From Gymnogyps californianus (taxonomy: Eukaryota > Chordata > Aves > Accipitriformes > Cathartidae): DNA of 64,000 nt. The translations under genes and the position numbers were made by a program. Position 1 is the first letter of the stretch, and every line of letters starts with the position of its first letter. Shown one piece after another: positions 25,937-37,900 of this stretch. The stretch spans positions 43,757,226 to 43,821,225 of the forward strand of contig NC_059500.1 of NCBI RefSeq assembly GCF_018139145.2, written 5' to 3'. Under the pieces are notes generated by a model. That model was not told the origin of the DNA. It ran no database searches and was given only the letters and a program-made list of their open reading frames with translations.

Positions 25937-25972
25937 ATGGAAGAGTTCCTGCAGCGCGCCCAGTCCAAGCTG
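25937..25972 (+). CDS. PRUNE2: PRUNE2 coding exon 1
   Basis: This exon encodes the first 12 residues ([12 protein letters not shown]). The ATG sits in a strong start context (GGCGCCATGG, with G at -3 and +4). The exon ends in phase 0 before a consensus donor, GTGAGT. It lies inside the CpG island, and the predicted 5' UTR directly upstream contains a CCTG repeat. The next in-frame coding sequence is 35.6 kb downstream, which is normal for the first intron of a long vertebrate neuronal gene. The transcription start site cannot be placed from sequence alone. Confidence 0.95.
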
Positions 25973-28900
25973 GTGAGTCACGGCGCGGCGCCGCGCCGCG
26001 GGCGCAAAACTTCGCCCGACGGTGCCGGTAATTGCAGTCGTCGGCCTCTCCCCCCGCAGCCCCGGGTGCGGCCCCGGCGGATGCTCCCGAAAACTTCTCG
26101 GAGCGTTTCGGCAGCGCTCTGGTCCTCGGCGTTGCTCAGCAGGGCGGGCGGTGGGGAGAGGTTGGGGCTTGTGCCCTTCGCGTCGGCTGGGGCGTATTTG
26201 GGCAGTGCGTTTTCTTCTCGCACCTTGCTGCCCTGTGGTTAGTGCTGAATAATGCTCTGCTTTACGAATATACGAACCCGTATTTGACAGGCATGTGGGG
26301 GGTGGCAGCGTGCCATTTTGGGATTATTTTGCACATTTATAGAGACTTTCAGATGCATCAAGTTGCGTAGTTGAATGGGGGGAAAAATTGTATCAGAAGT
26401 CACTGAAGAACTATCATTTCTGTGGCCTAAATGTCACTGGGAGTAGGGGATAAGTTTGGATAAGCAAGACTTTAAATAACCGAGGAATATGCAAAGGTGA
26501 TCAAGGACCAGCCCCGTAATTGTGTCCTGTCTGCCATAGGTAGTTAATACTGTGTTAGGAATCACGGAGATATATAGGTCCTGTTCTCAAATTACTCTGT
26601 TGGTAAGGTTGTGCTGAAACTGCAGTGCATTTATTTTGTTTACAGTGACTGATAACCTGGTCCCAAATAGTGTGTGCTTTTTTTCCCCTTATGTGCAGTA
26701 GGACGTTTTTAAGACTGGGATGGTCTTAGGCCAGCTTGTTTCCAGTCGTGAGGGTTGATCTTCTGTGCAAAACTCGGTTTTACAGTTGTTACCTTTCATG
26801 GGCAGCCTGCACTCCTGCTAGCTATCCCAGATCTAAGAAGTATGTTCAGTTGTAGGACTAATAATGGGTTAGTAAAAAAAGTCCCGTGGCTGCTAGTTTT
26901 GCCCTGTATTTTTGGGCGCTTGGGACCTATGTGCTTGCGGAGTCCCCTCCCCACCCTTTGGAGAGTTGCTGTAGATAACGAAATGTAAACTTCATTGTTG
27001 ATAATTAGAGGCGTAGGGCCTTCCCAGTTTGATAGACCTGTTATGAATCTCTGGAGAGTGAGTAATCATAAAAGCAGGATCCTCTTTCTCCGATGGCCAT
27101 CATTCTCTATATGTAATGATTTGTAAAGAATAGTTTGTTTTACCATCTTTTGTTGTCATGCATATGTTGGAAATCAGAGAATTAAGGCATTTTTTAGAGG
27201 ACTGGCAAAATAGAAGAGAAAATTAATCCCTTGGTGGGTCCCTTAATATTTAACTGTGTTGGCAAATGTTAAGGGTAAACATGAGGTGTGTCATCTTGGT
27301 CACATGCCAGCTAAATTGTTTTACTATGTATTTTTAGGAGTTTGTAAAGTGTTTCCCTTATGTTTTCATGTAAACAGTCTAAACTTTGGTAGTCCTGTTA
27401 AAAGATACTGCATAGCGCAGTTACAAATACTTAATACATTTCCACATCAGCTTTTCATGTATTGCAACAAATGAACTGGAGATTTGATTTTGACAAGTTT
27501 CCTGCTCAAGTGTATCAAAGGTGGTCTTACTTAATAGACTTCAATTATGTTACGATAGTGGTCCCCTCTGCACCATTAGTAAATGGCAAGCAGTAAGAAC
27601 AAGTTGATTTTACTACTAAAAGCAAGTGCTGCATTAATCTTTCTGAATAGCGGTTGATAATCAGAAAGGAGTTGTCTGGAAAACTATAATCTGAAGAGGC
27701 CCATGGATAATAGATAATATTATTTCTTCAATTTAGATGAAACAGGGAACACAGCAACTGAACAGTAGCCCTTTTTATTCCTGCAATGTGGGTTTTCAAA
27801 AGAAATGCAGACTTCTTTGTACCTTCTGAACCATGGGAGAAAAATGCACGTTTTGGAGCAGGTCTCCTCCATAGGAAGAGTATTGAGGGGGGAAGAGTCT
27901 TTCTGACTGTGATGTTTCGTTGTATGGTCACGTCAGCTGAGCATGGCTGAGGAAGAAGCATCTGAGCACTCGCGTGTTCGGTTCAGAACAGATTTATAAA
28001 TCTTATAGGTTGACTTCAACTTGCCAATTTACTTTGTACCAAAGTAGCCTGCAAAAAGTAATTTAGAGTAATTAAAGATTTGCATTCTGCAACACAGAAG
28101 GCTGATGATGTGTTTTCCTCCCTGCTTAGGCAAGCCTTTTGTGGGGAATCTTTCTCTGCGGATACAAGGTAGCCATAGACTCAGTTGAGGGCAAACAAGG
28201 GGCTTTGTTTGGTTTGCCACTGATGTAAGGTAAAGCTGCCCTGGTAAATGGGCGAATGGCTCAGAACTAACGAGCTGCTGTGTGTTGCTGTGCTTCTGCA
28301 GCCATATCTGTGGAAGACGCTAAAGCCCTACAGCAGTATCTCAGAGGCTTGATGATGGCAGTCTTACAGTGCTAGTTATTTCACACCATAGGTAATTTTG
28401 TTAGGTTAAACTGATTACAGTGCACTGACTACATGAATACTACTCAGCATGAGTAAAGGAAAATTTTCTTTACTCATGAACAATAGCTCCAGAAGAACAA
28501 TTGCTCCAGACTATGCACGAGAACCTATTACTGCAACTGCTTTATCATTCATTTGGGTCTGGCTCCAGCCACAACATTAATGAAAGCTGTTTTTCCAGGT
28601 GGAGCAAATTCTAGCCTCAGAGTATACCACACAAAGGACTTGCGCATTTTTTGTTTTCTAAGACTCTTGTATTGTGTACCTTCATTGATTGTTAGAGAGG
28701 AAAATTCTCTGAGTATTATCTATTAATAATAAAGTCTCAGTTAGGCTATTCTTTCTCTAGGAACAATTAATTTTGCTTTTGTGTCTCATCATGTAGTCAT
28801 AGAACATTCTCACTAATTTTCAGTACCGATTTTTAAAATTGTTATGTATAATCTATGTGAAACCAAGGGGGAAAAATGTCAGAAGGCAAAACATGGCAGA

Positions 28901-31900
28901 ATATAAGAGATGCTGTACTGACATTTTTGAGCATTTACGGTTCAGACCTGCAGGTTTTTCTCCAGTTTTTCCTAAGTCTAGTAATAATGTGAGAATAGGT
29001 GAGACCAAAGGTCCTTCTAAATCAGCGTTCTGTCTCGGCTAAGGGAGGATTATAAACAGTAGAATATCAGGTCTGCTGATCAGGTGTTGAAAGGTTAGAT
29101 CAAAATGTGTATCTGAACTACTATGTTAGCCACACCTAGAGCCATCTTCCATACTTTTGGCTACATTTTGGGTTTGTTTGGTTTTGGTTTTTTTTCTTTT
29201 TGAATTGACTTATGCTGTGGCTTCCACAAAATCCCTGAGACAGTGAGTTTTACAATTTTATCATGTGCTCTGTGTGAGTGGGGCAATATCCCTGTTTGTT
29301 TGCTTTAAACCATCTGCCTGACAATTTTAATGGGTGTTCCATGGTTCTTAGGCCTTGAATGAGTATTTTTTGTTCACTTTTTCCGTGGTGTTTAGTTAAG
29401 TATTACCATATCCCCCTTCTCATCTCCCAAACATTTCCAAGCTAAGGTTTTCTATTGCTCCTTCTTACAGGAGCACTGTTCTATCACTCTGCTGATCCTT
29501 GTGGCCTCTCTCTGAAGATTTTATAATTTTATTAACCCTTTGAAAGTTGTGGAACCCAGAACTGCCTGTTGTATTTAAGGCATGAGTGCATGAAAGACTT
29601 TGACAGTAGTATAACAACATTTCAGTGTTTTTCCATTTTCTTAAAATTTCTTGGTATTCTACTTATTTTATTCTTACTCATTCTATTTTACTGTCAGAAA
29701 GCATTTTTCTGATGCTTTCAGAGTATCATTTAAAATGAATGCATGAGTTTTTTTCTGCTTAGTAATACCCATTTTAAAGCCTGTCTGACTGTGTATGGTA
29801 CCTAAATATAGTTAAAAAATGGAGGTGGGGTAGTTTCCTCACATTTTCTCTAGTCTGCACTTCTTGGCCCTTATTTCCATTTACTATTTTATTACCTAGT
29901 CCCTCAGCGTCATGAGTCCTTTCTGCAGCTCTTGTAGCCAGTTCTAGATTTGACTCTCCTGATAATCTGGTATTATCTGCAGCTTTTGTCACCTCACTGT
30001 TTGCCTGCCTGTCCTACTGAAAGTAATATTATTTATGCATATGAAGAACAGCACATATCCCAGCACATATCCTTGTGGAGAATCCTTCACAGATATTTTT
30101 CCTTCATTGTGAAGACTGACCATTTGTTCCTGCCCTTTGTTTCCTAACTTTTAGTTCTTTATCATGCCATGAGAGGATTACACCCCCTTTTTCTTTGGTG
30201 ATTTAGATTCTTTACTAGCCTCTGGGAAACTTTTCAATAATATTTTGGGAGACCCAAGTACAATGCATTGACTAGTTTGTCCTTCTCTGCATGCTTGTTG
30301 AATTACTCAAAGAACTTTAAAAGATTTTGTACAAAAATGTCATACTTCACAAAACCTTGCTGTCTTTTCCCCCAGTATATTACGTTAGTGGTATGTTCAG
30401 TGGCAACTCAGTCTGTCTCTCTCTGGGTTAGACTCTTTCAGGCACAGCGAAGCTCTGAAGTGGGGGAAGAGAGACTGATCGGTCAATACAGAATTTTGTA
30501 TAATTTAATTAGAAAAGTAAAGCAAAAATTTAAGGCTTCAGTGATGTAACTTCAGAATGATTATCAGAATGATTATCAAAATATTAAAGGCAATTAAATA
30601 GAGAAGTAAATACTCAGCAATTGTTTCTTTAGTAGTTCTGTTGTGAAGTTGTGTGCTGCATGAGGTAGTTAAGTTTGATATTTTTCCAGTAATCTCGTGT
30701 GCTTCAGACTTTGCAGTGAAGCTGAGTGACTGTGAGAAGTTAAATCAGGGCAGTCTGTCAAGAAAGAAACTGTAAGAATTAAAAAAAAAAAAAGAGAAAG
30801 AAAAAAATTGACAGAATTCCCCCTGAGAGATGCTGAAACAATGGCTGCCAGCCAGTACTTTTTCCCTGGCCTTAGGTCTGTGCTTAATGGAGAGCCTAAT
30901 GCTTCATACGCTGGCTTCAGGGAAGTCAAAGAGGGCAGAATGGGCCCTGGAAAGGGCTTAATGCACAGATGATACTGACATATCCACATAGTGCAGCGAA
31001 CTGCTTCAAACTAGCAATTGAAAGATGGTCCTCCCTCTGCAGAGAATAGCAGATTAGCTGGGGAAATAATCTTTCTAAATGCTGTGTCATCTTCAGCAGT
31101 TAACAGCATTTGGAAAAAAAACCCAACCCCCCTAAAACTTCAGTTCTTTTAATCCCTTGCTGCCGTAAGAAAAGAGACTATAATACTAGTCCAGTGTTAT
31201 ACCTGGCAGAATAATACACTGGGCAAATGGGGAATTATGCCCCCAGACAGATGTGCCCAGGGAAAAATTGGACTGTGTGAATGGACATCTTCCAAAGTGA
31301 GGGCCAGGCCCATGACCAGGGAGATGCCCTTGAGAATAGTAAAAAAGGCTTCCAAGGCATGGCTTTGATAGATACAAAAAATGAATGTTGTGCTTGTTTC
31401 TGAGACAAAGAAGTTCAAAGGAAGTTAGTCATGATGGCATGACTTGAGCAGATTTATGTGACCACAGTTTGAAAACAAGCTGAGTCACTTACATATTTAT
31501 TCATATTGCCTTTTATTTGCCTGTCATCTGGAGTTTTGTTACCAATGATAGGCAGTGGTTACTTTGAAAATAATATTTGATTTAGCTGGAATAAAGTGGT
31601 GGCTTTATGGGAAATTAAAGACATTACAGAAGTGAAGCAGAAGTTATTTTCCCAGAAATTGCTGTACTTACCCAAGCAGAGGGGTAAAAAAGCTTTCAAG
31701 CATTAAGACAAGAAATGAAATCTTACCCTGTTGTGTATCTTCTTTGCATTAATCCAGCAGCACACAGGGGACTTGACTCCATTTAGCAGGGGACTTACAG
31801 TATGTACAGAATTACAGAGTATGAGTAATGATACTGACTTCAGTTGGAAACCTCACGTGTAAGTTGTACGTACACCTAAAAATGTTGCAGAATCAGAGTC

Positions 31901-34900
31901 TTACAGCTGATTAACCTTTTGTTCCTTAAATCAGTCAGAAGAAACCATGTACTCTGCAGCAGGAACTTCAGAGTCAGGGTTCATTAGTAATGTGGAAAAA
32001 GAGTAAACTTTGCGCTAACGTAATTCTGAGATAAATATTTAAACAAAGAATAGTTGTGAGCCATGCTGAGCAGATACTGTAATATTAAAGGGCTTATAGA
32101 CATGAGTGGAATGATTAGAAAAGTATTGGGAAATTCTATTGAAGAGTAATTCCAAATATACATTCAGTATGAGGAGAAAAATGTGAGAGCATGACAACAG
32201 GAAGATGGAGATGGGAGAGTCACTGTAATGCAAATAGGACATGCTTGTAGGGTGATAAAAGTGTTAAAAAAAATGCAATTTTGGGATACAGTCTTTATAT
32301 CCCATAGTAAGGCAGTGATAGACCTTTGTATGTTTATACACACAAGTACACGTCTTTATTAAGGAGGGTTATGTCCTGTAGACTTACTCTGTCTCTTTTT
32401 CGTCATCATTATGCAATTTCAAGTGGAATGCTTCCTTCTGTTTTGGGTACCATATAACCAAAGATATTTCTTAACTGGAGGAATAATTCAGAGAATCATA
32501 ACAAAATGATTTAAAGAATTGACTTCCAAGGAAATAAAAATGAACTAAACATAAAACTTGATTAAATTACTGCTGAGCTGAGGCATGTGAGCAGTCTGGG
32601 TCTATGGGGTACTAAAAGCAATTCAAAGAAGGAATCATTCATTCATGTATATAGGTATAAATAAGAAGTTGCAAAACGGTCAGTAGAGGCTTAATGACAA
32701 GAGAACATTTCCTGAAAATGAGGTCTTTTAGCTAGGAGGGCAGTCTCCCAGAGGAAGGAGAGGAAGACCCTCCATAAAAGCAAACCAAAATAAAACCTGA
32801 ATTGGATGAACATATGTAAAACTACTTTAGAAAACAAACTACAGTTGTAAGGAAAATATATTGGGTGATTCAATAGCCTTTTACAGTTCCACTAAAGCCA
32901 TACAGTCTGCAAATATGTAGCTGTCCTGGTTTCGGCTGGGATAGAGTTAATTTTCTTCTTAGTAGCTGGTACAGTGTATTTTGGATTTAGTGTGAGAATA
33001 ATGTTGATAACATGCTGATGTTTTAGTTGTTGCTAAGTAGGGCTCATCCTAAGTTAAGGATGTTTCAGTTTCCCATGCTCTGCCAGCAAGCAGAGCTTCT
33101 TGGTGTACAAGAAGCTGGGAGGGAGCATACCCAGGACAGCTGACCCAAACTAGCCAAAGGGATATTCCATACCATAGAACATCATGCCCAGTTGTCATGG
33201 TTTAACCCAGCCAGCAACTAAGCACCACGCAGTTGCTTCCCCCTCCCTGCTCCCAGTGGGGTGGGGAGGAGGAAAGGAAAAAAAGTAGAACTTGTGGGTT
33301 GAGATAAGAACAGTTTAATAACTAAAGTAAAAATAAAAATATACTACTAACTAATAATAATAATAATAGTAATGAAAAAGAATACAACAAAAAAAAAGAA
33401 ATAAGAAAAGAAACCAGTGATGCACAATGCAATTGCTCACCACCCGCTGACCAATGCCAGAGCCGCGGTCCGCCCCCCCTGGCCAGCTCCCCCCTGTTTA
33501 TATACTGGGCATGACGTTCCATGGTATGGAATACCCCTTTGGCTAGTTCAGGTCAGCTGCCCCGGCTATGCTCCCTCCCAGCTTCTTGCACACCTGCTTG
33601 CTGGCAGAGCATGAAAAACTGAAAAGTCCTTGGCTTAAGATAAGCGCTACTTAGCAACAACTAAACCATCAGCGTGTTATGAACATCATTATTCTCACAC
33701 TAAATCCAAAACACAGCACTGTACCAGCTACTAAGAAGAGAGTTATCTCTGTTACAGCCGAAACCAGGACACCGGTATATAAACTGGGGGGAGTTGGCTG
33801 GGAGCGGTGGATCACTGCTTAGGCATCAGTCAGCAGGTGGTGAGCAATTGCATTGTGCATCACTTGTCTTTTCTTGGGTTTTATTTCTCTCTTTTTTTTG
33901 TCATATTCCTTTTCATTACAATCATTATTATTATATTTTAATTATTCTTAGTTAGTATTATATTTTATTTTACTTTAGTTATTAAACTGCTCTTATCTCA
34001 ACCCATGAGTTTTACTTTTTTTTTCTCTGATCCTCCTCCCCATCCCACTGAGAGGGGGGAGGGGTGAGTGGCTGCGTGGTGCTTAGTTGCTGGCTGGGGT
34101 TAAACCACAACAGTAGCAGAAACTGAGAATTAAAAATGCTTTTCCCCCATGTATTTTCTTGGTTTTGGAGGACAGAAATAATATTTTTAAATGATAGCCT
34201 ACATACCTTGCCTTTCATCAGTCTATGGTGCAGTGATATTTTCTCCTTTTTCACAAAAAAAAAAAGGAGTGGAAATGGAAGAATAAAGCACATCTTGGTG
34301 AATTTTGCACTGGAGTGAAGTACTTCAGATTAATCAAGATTAAGCCAAATTCTATCCTGAATAACTTTTTGGGTGTTGAATCATTGCATGCGTAGCTGAC
34401 ATACTTTGTTCATTGTTCTACACAGAAATAAATTCCAAAGGCATTTCAGTGCAGTATATGTCAATTTACTAGGATATCACGCTACCCTTACTATTATTTC
34501 AGCGTGGTACTGTGGTATTGACCAGGATCCTGTTGTGCTAGATGCTGTGCAAATACTTCATAAAAAATCTGTTCAATCCCTGTCTTAAAAACTCCGTAAA
34601 GTGAGTTGGAAAACATGTAGGAGGAAGCAGATGAATCCAAAGTGGTAGTAGAGTGGTAATAGGTAGGTGTGATAATGTTTATGTATCCTAACCTGTTTGT
34701 TAGCATTTTGGCGAAGGGCAGCTTTGAGTAGGAGTTAGAAAAAGGAGGATGGGGAGGTTTGGAAACATGTCTTCAAGCATAGGGACAACATAGGAGGAAA
34801 TGAGAGGATCTGATTACTCTTTCCATTCTTCTGCTATTGACTGGCTGGAGATAAAAGTTAACATTTCATTATTGAATAGGAGATAATAAATGAAGCAGAG

Positions 34901-37900
34901 GAAGGTTTGAAAAGGTTTCAAAATGTAGTTTAGGGATTCTGTTTAATGTGTTGGAGCAAGGAGGGCCAGGGGAGAGAGGCCTGTAAGGACAGAGCCAATA
35001 TGGCAGTGTCAGAGCCACAGACTAGGGGAAGGTTTTCCACAGCCTGGTTCTGGAACCTGCCAGGTTATCTCTGCTGAAGCCAAATAACATTTATGTGATT
35101 AAGCCATCAGGTAATGATAGCCAGAGTGTTAGCTCTGAGGCTAGATAGGAGAGGTTGATGAGAAAAAAAATCTGTGGGACTTTGCAATAGGCAGGATGTG
35201 TGTGTCTAAACTGAACATGATGCCAGGATTACGGGCTGGAGTGATGGGTGGGATAGTTTTGTTAATCCCTATATATCTGTTATATATGTCCCTGTGAGAG
35301 AGACGTGCAGTAAAAAGAGAGGGTGTAAAAGCTCAGCTTTAGCTGTGCTGAGTTGGAGTATATGGTGAGATTATGCCAGGGAGCTGGGGAGAAGGTGTGG
35401 GATTTTAGTGTGAAAGGGGCAGGACTGGAGCAGTGCTGAAGTCCTGTTGGCCAGCCTGGAGTCCTGAAGGAAATCAGGCCCAGATTTTAAATGACTTGAT
35501 AATGTTCCTGTTAGATTCTTTTTCTCCAAAGAAGAGAGCCTGGTGCCAGCAGCAGTTAGACAGGTCCTGAACAACTGGCATGATATCACTTGTTCTAATG
35601 AGATACAAATAGATTGCCGCACAGTAAGGACAGAGGACGGATAGTGAAAAGGTTAGGAACATTTCAGAAAACAATGACGTCTGGATGATGTCAGATAGTT
35701 CTCTTTCCTTGTTTACTGTATCATTTGACAGGAACTGAATAATGTCGAATAGACCTAATGCACTGGCCCAGTTCCATCTTGCACAGTCATAACCTGCTTT
35801 TGTACGTTCCTCTCTAGCCTCAATTTATTAGTCTTAAGCCTCCTTACGTCAACTTCTGTCTAGAGCACAGTGAGATTTTGCAGTATACCTGACATGATTT
35901 ACCTGTTTTGTACTATTAAGGAAATTTTGATTTTGCTGTATTTTGATAGTAATAATTGTGTTTATGTCTTTTTGTAATTGACACAGTTTTGATTCTGGTT
36001 TAGTTTTCTGTGTGGAAGTGGTTCTGCATACAGTGCCTGACACTAACTAACCAAGTTAGCCGCTGAACCAGCCTTTGATTAAGTGACAGACCATCATGCT
36101 GAGGTGACCTTTTCCCTAACGGTTAATCCTATTGTGCTACATTGTGATACAAAGCATAAGAATTATTATACTTAATAAATACTTTCTTGCTCTTCTACAA
36201 TAGTGATTAAAAAAATCCTGAGCAAAGACAAGTTGGTAGGGAAAAAGAAACCTCTGAATTGTTTCTTCAGATACTACCACGCTTTTAAAGCTCATGGAAA
36301 TAAGTGGAGACATAGAGTCTAGCTGGTGTGCTGACAGAGAAAGGCATATTCTGCTTGGTGAACCTTGTATGCTGTTCTGCAGTCAGTGGGATAGGAGAGA
36401 AAAAAGGAACTTTTCTTTTGAGTTTGCTTTTTTTTTAAAAAATGAGAAGCAGAATTGCTCCATTTGGAATATATGAAGCAGTGATAAATGGTAAACTTTT
36501 AAACACTTGGAGGTACAGTCTCTCCTAAATATAGACAGTTGGCAAGTGATCAGTTGACTGATTCAGCAGTCTTTCTTTTACTTAACAAAGGTTTTAACAC
36601 TCAAAGTCATTTGCAGGCCTGGCTGGGTTACAGCTGAGGCAGATGGAGTGCAGTGACAGGTTAACTTGCTGGAAAAGTATACTACTGTTGTTTGACAATG
36701 CATGTATGCAGTCCACAGAAGTTTCATGTATGTTTACCTGGTTTTCTTACGGATAAATCTGTTCGAGACTGTATCCTGAGCATTCACATTACTCAGAAGA
36801 GCAAGTGGCTTTACGTGATGTACCTGTGTATTGTGCATTTAAGAGGTTTAGGTCTATATGAAATCTTGGAAAGGTTAGCCTGCCAGGCTCCTGCATGGTT
36901 TTTTATACGTTTGAAGTGGATAGCCTTATCAAGTTAAAAGACCAGACACGATTTTAAAACCACTGTTTCACTTCTCGCCTCTCTCTGTTTTTGCATTTGT
37001 TTCTGTGTTGCTTTGAGTTTTTGGTCTTTTAATTCAGCAAGCATAAAAATGGAAATTACCCATTCAATTGAAATAACTTTAATGCAGAAAACAAACCAAA
37101 TTTTCTGTTTTTTGCAAAGATGGACTTAGCTGTCCTTTCTCTTGCCTTAGTTGAGATAGTAGCTGTAGTAATTTTTTCACTAGCAAAAATACTGTAATTC
37201 AAGTTTACGTGAATTACATATTATTTTTTTTCTTCAAAATGAATTACTCATTCAATCTGTGTGGGGCTTATAGGCTGAATTCTATCACTAAGGCATAGTC
37301 TGCGGTAAGAGATTATGTACTTCCTCTCCGCCACCCCTCAGGGAAATGTGTGCATTTATCTCTTTGTGATATGATGGAACAGTAGAGGCTAATGATAGAT
37401 AAACTGTGCAGTTGCTGCAACCAGCTTTAAAATGATGCATCTTGGCTATTTTTTACATAAAAGTTGTTTTGTATATGAGAGGAAGAGGTGTGGGATGCCT
37501 TTGTACAATTCTTTGCTTTCTGCATATTCTGAGAGGCTAGCTACATAAACTCATATAAAAGCAGTTCCATGCTACTATGTGGAATTTGTTCCCTCCCTTG
37601 AGTATTTGATGCACACTAGAACTTCAGCATTGGCGGTCTTAGGAAGAATAGACAAAGGCGGTGACTTCATTTATTCTTTGGAAGGGTGGCATAACGATGC
37701 ATTAAAGCATTCATTCCAGGGATGAGAGAGTGGTGCAGATTGGAGTTCTAGTCTTTCATCCCCAGAGACAAGGACTCATATCCTGTTTTAGATCACATGT
37801 GAAAATGAGTTAAGTGATCTAATCTTAGCAGCTATTTGTTCACCTCTCAAAATCATTGCAGTTTTCAACTGGCAGTTTTTGCACAGTGGAAGTGGGATTT

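Larger units (their letters stand above)
25620..26180 (+). promoter_or_regulatory. PRUNE2: CpG-island promoter of PRUNE2
   Basis: This is a sharp change from AT-rich flanks to very GC- and CpG-rich sequence that spans the first coding exon and about 200 bp of intron 1. No TATA box is visible near the start codon, which fits a CpG-island promoter with dispersed starts. It contains a CRE, stacked GC boxes and a tetranucleotide repeat, listed separately. The edges are judged by eye, not computed. Confidence 0.85.

Noticed and set aside
25385..25981. 198-codon minus-strand frame across the PRUNE2 promoter, and other frames there
   Set aside because: High GC content depletes stops in all frames of the CpG island. 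The protein is low-complexity Arg/Pro/Ala with no domain and covers exon 1 in antisense.
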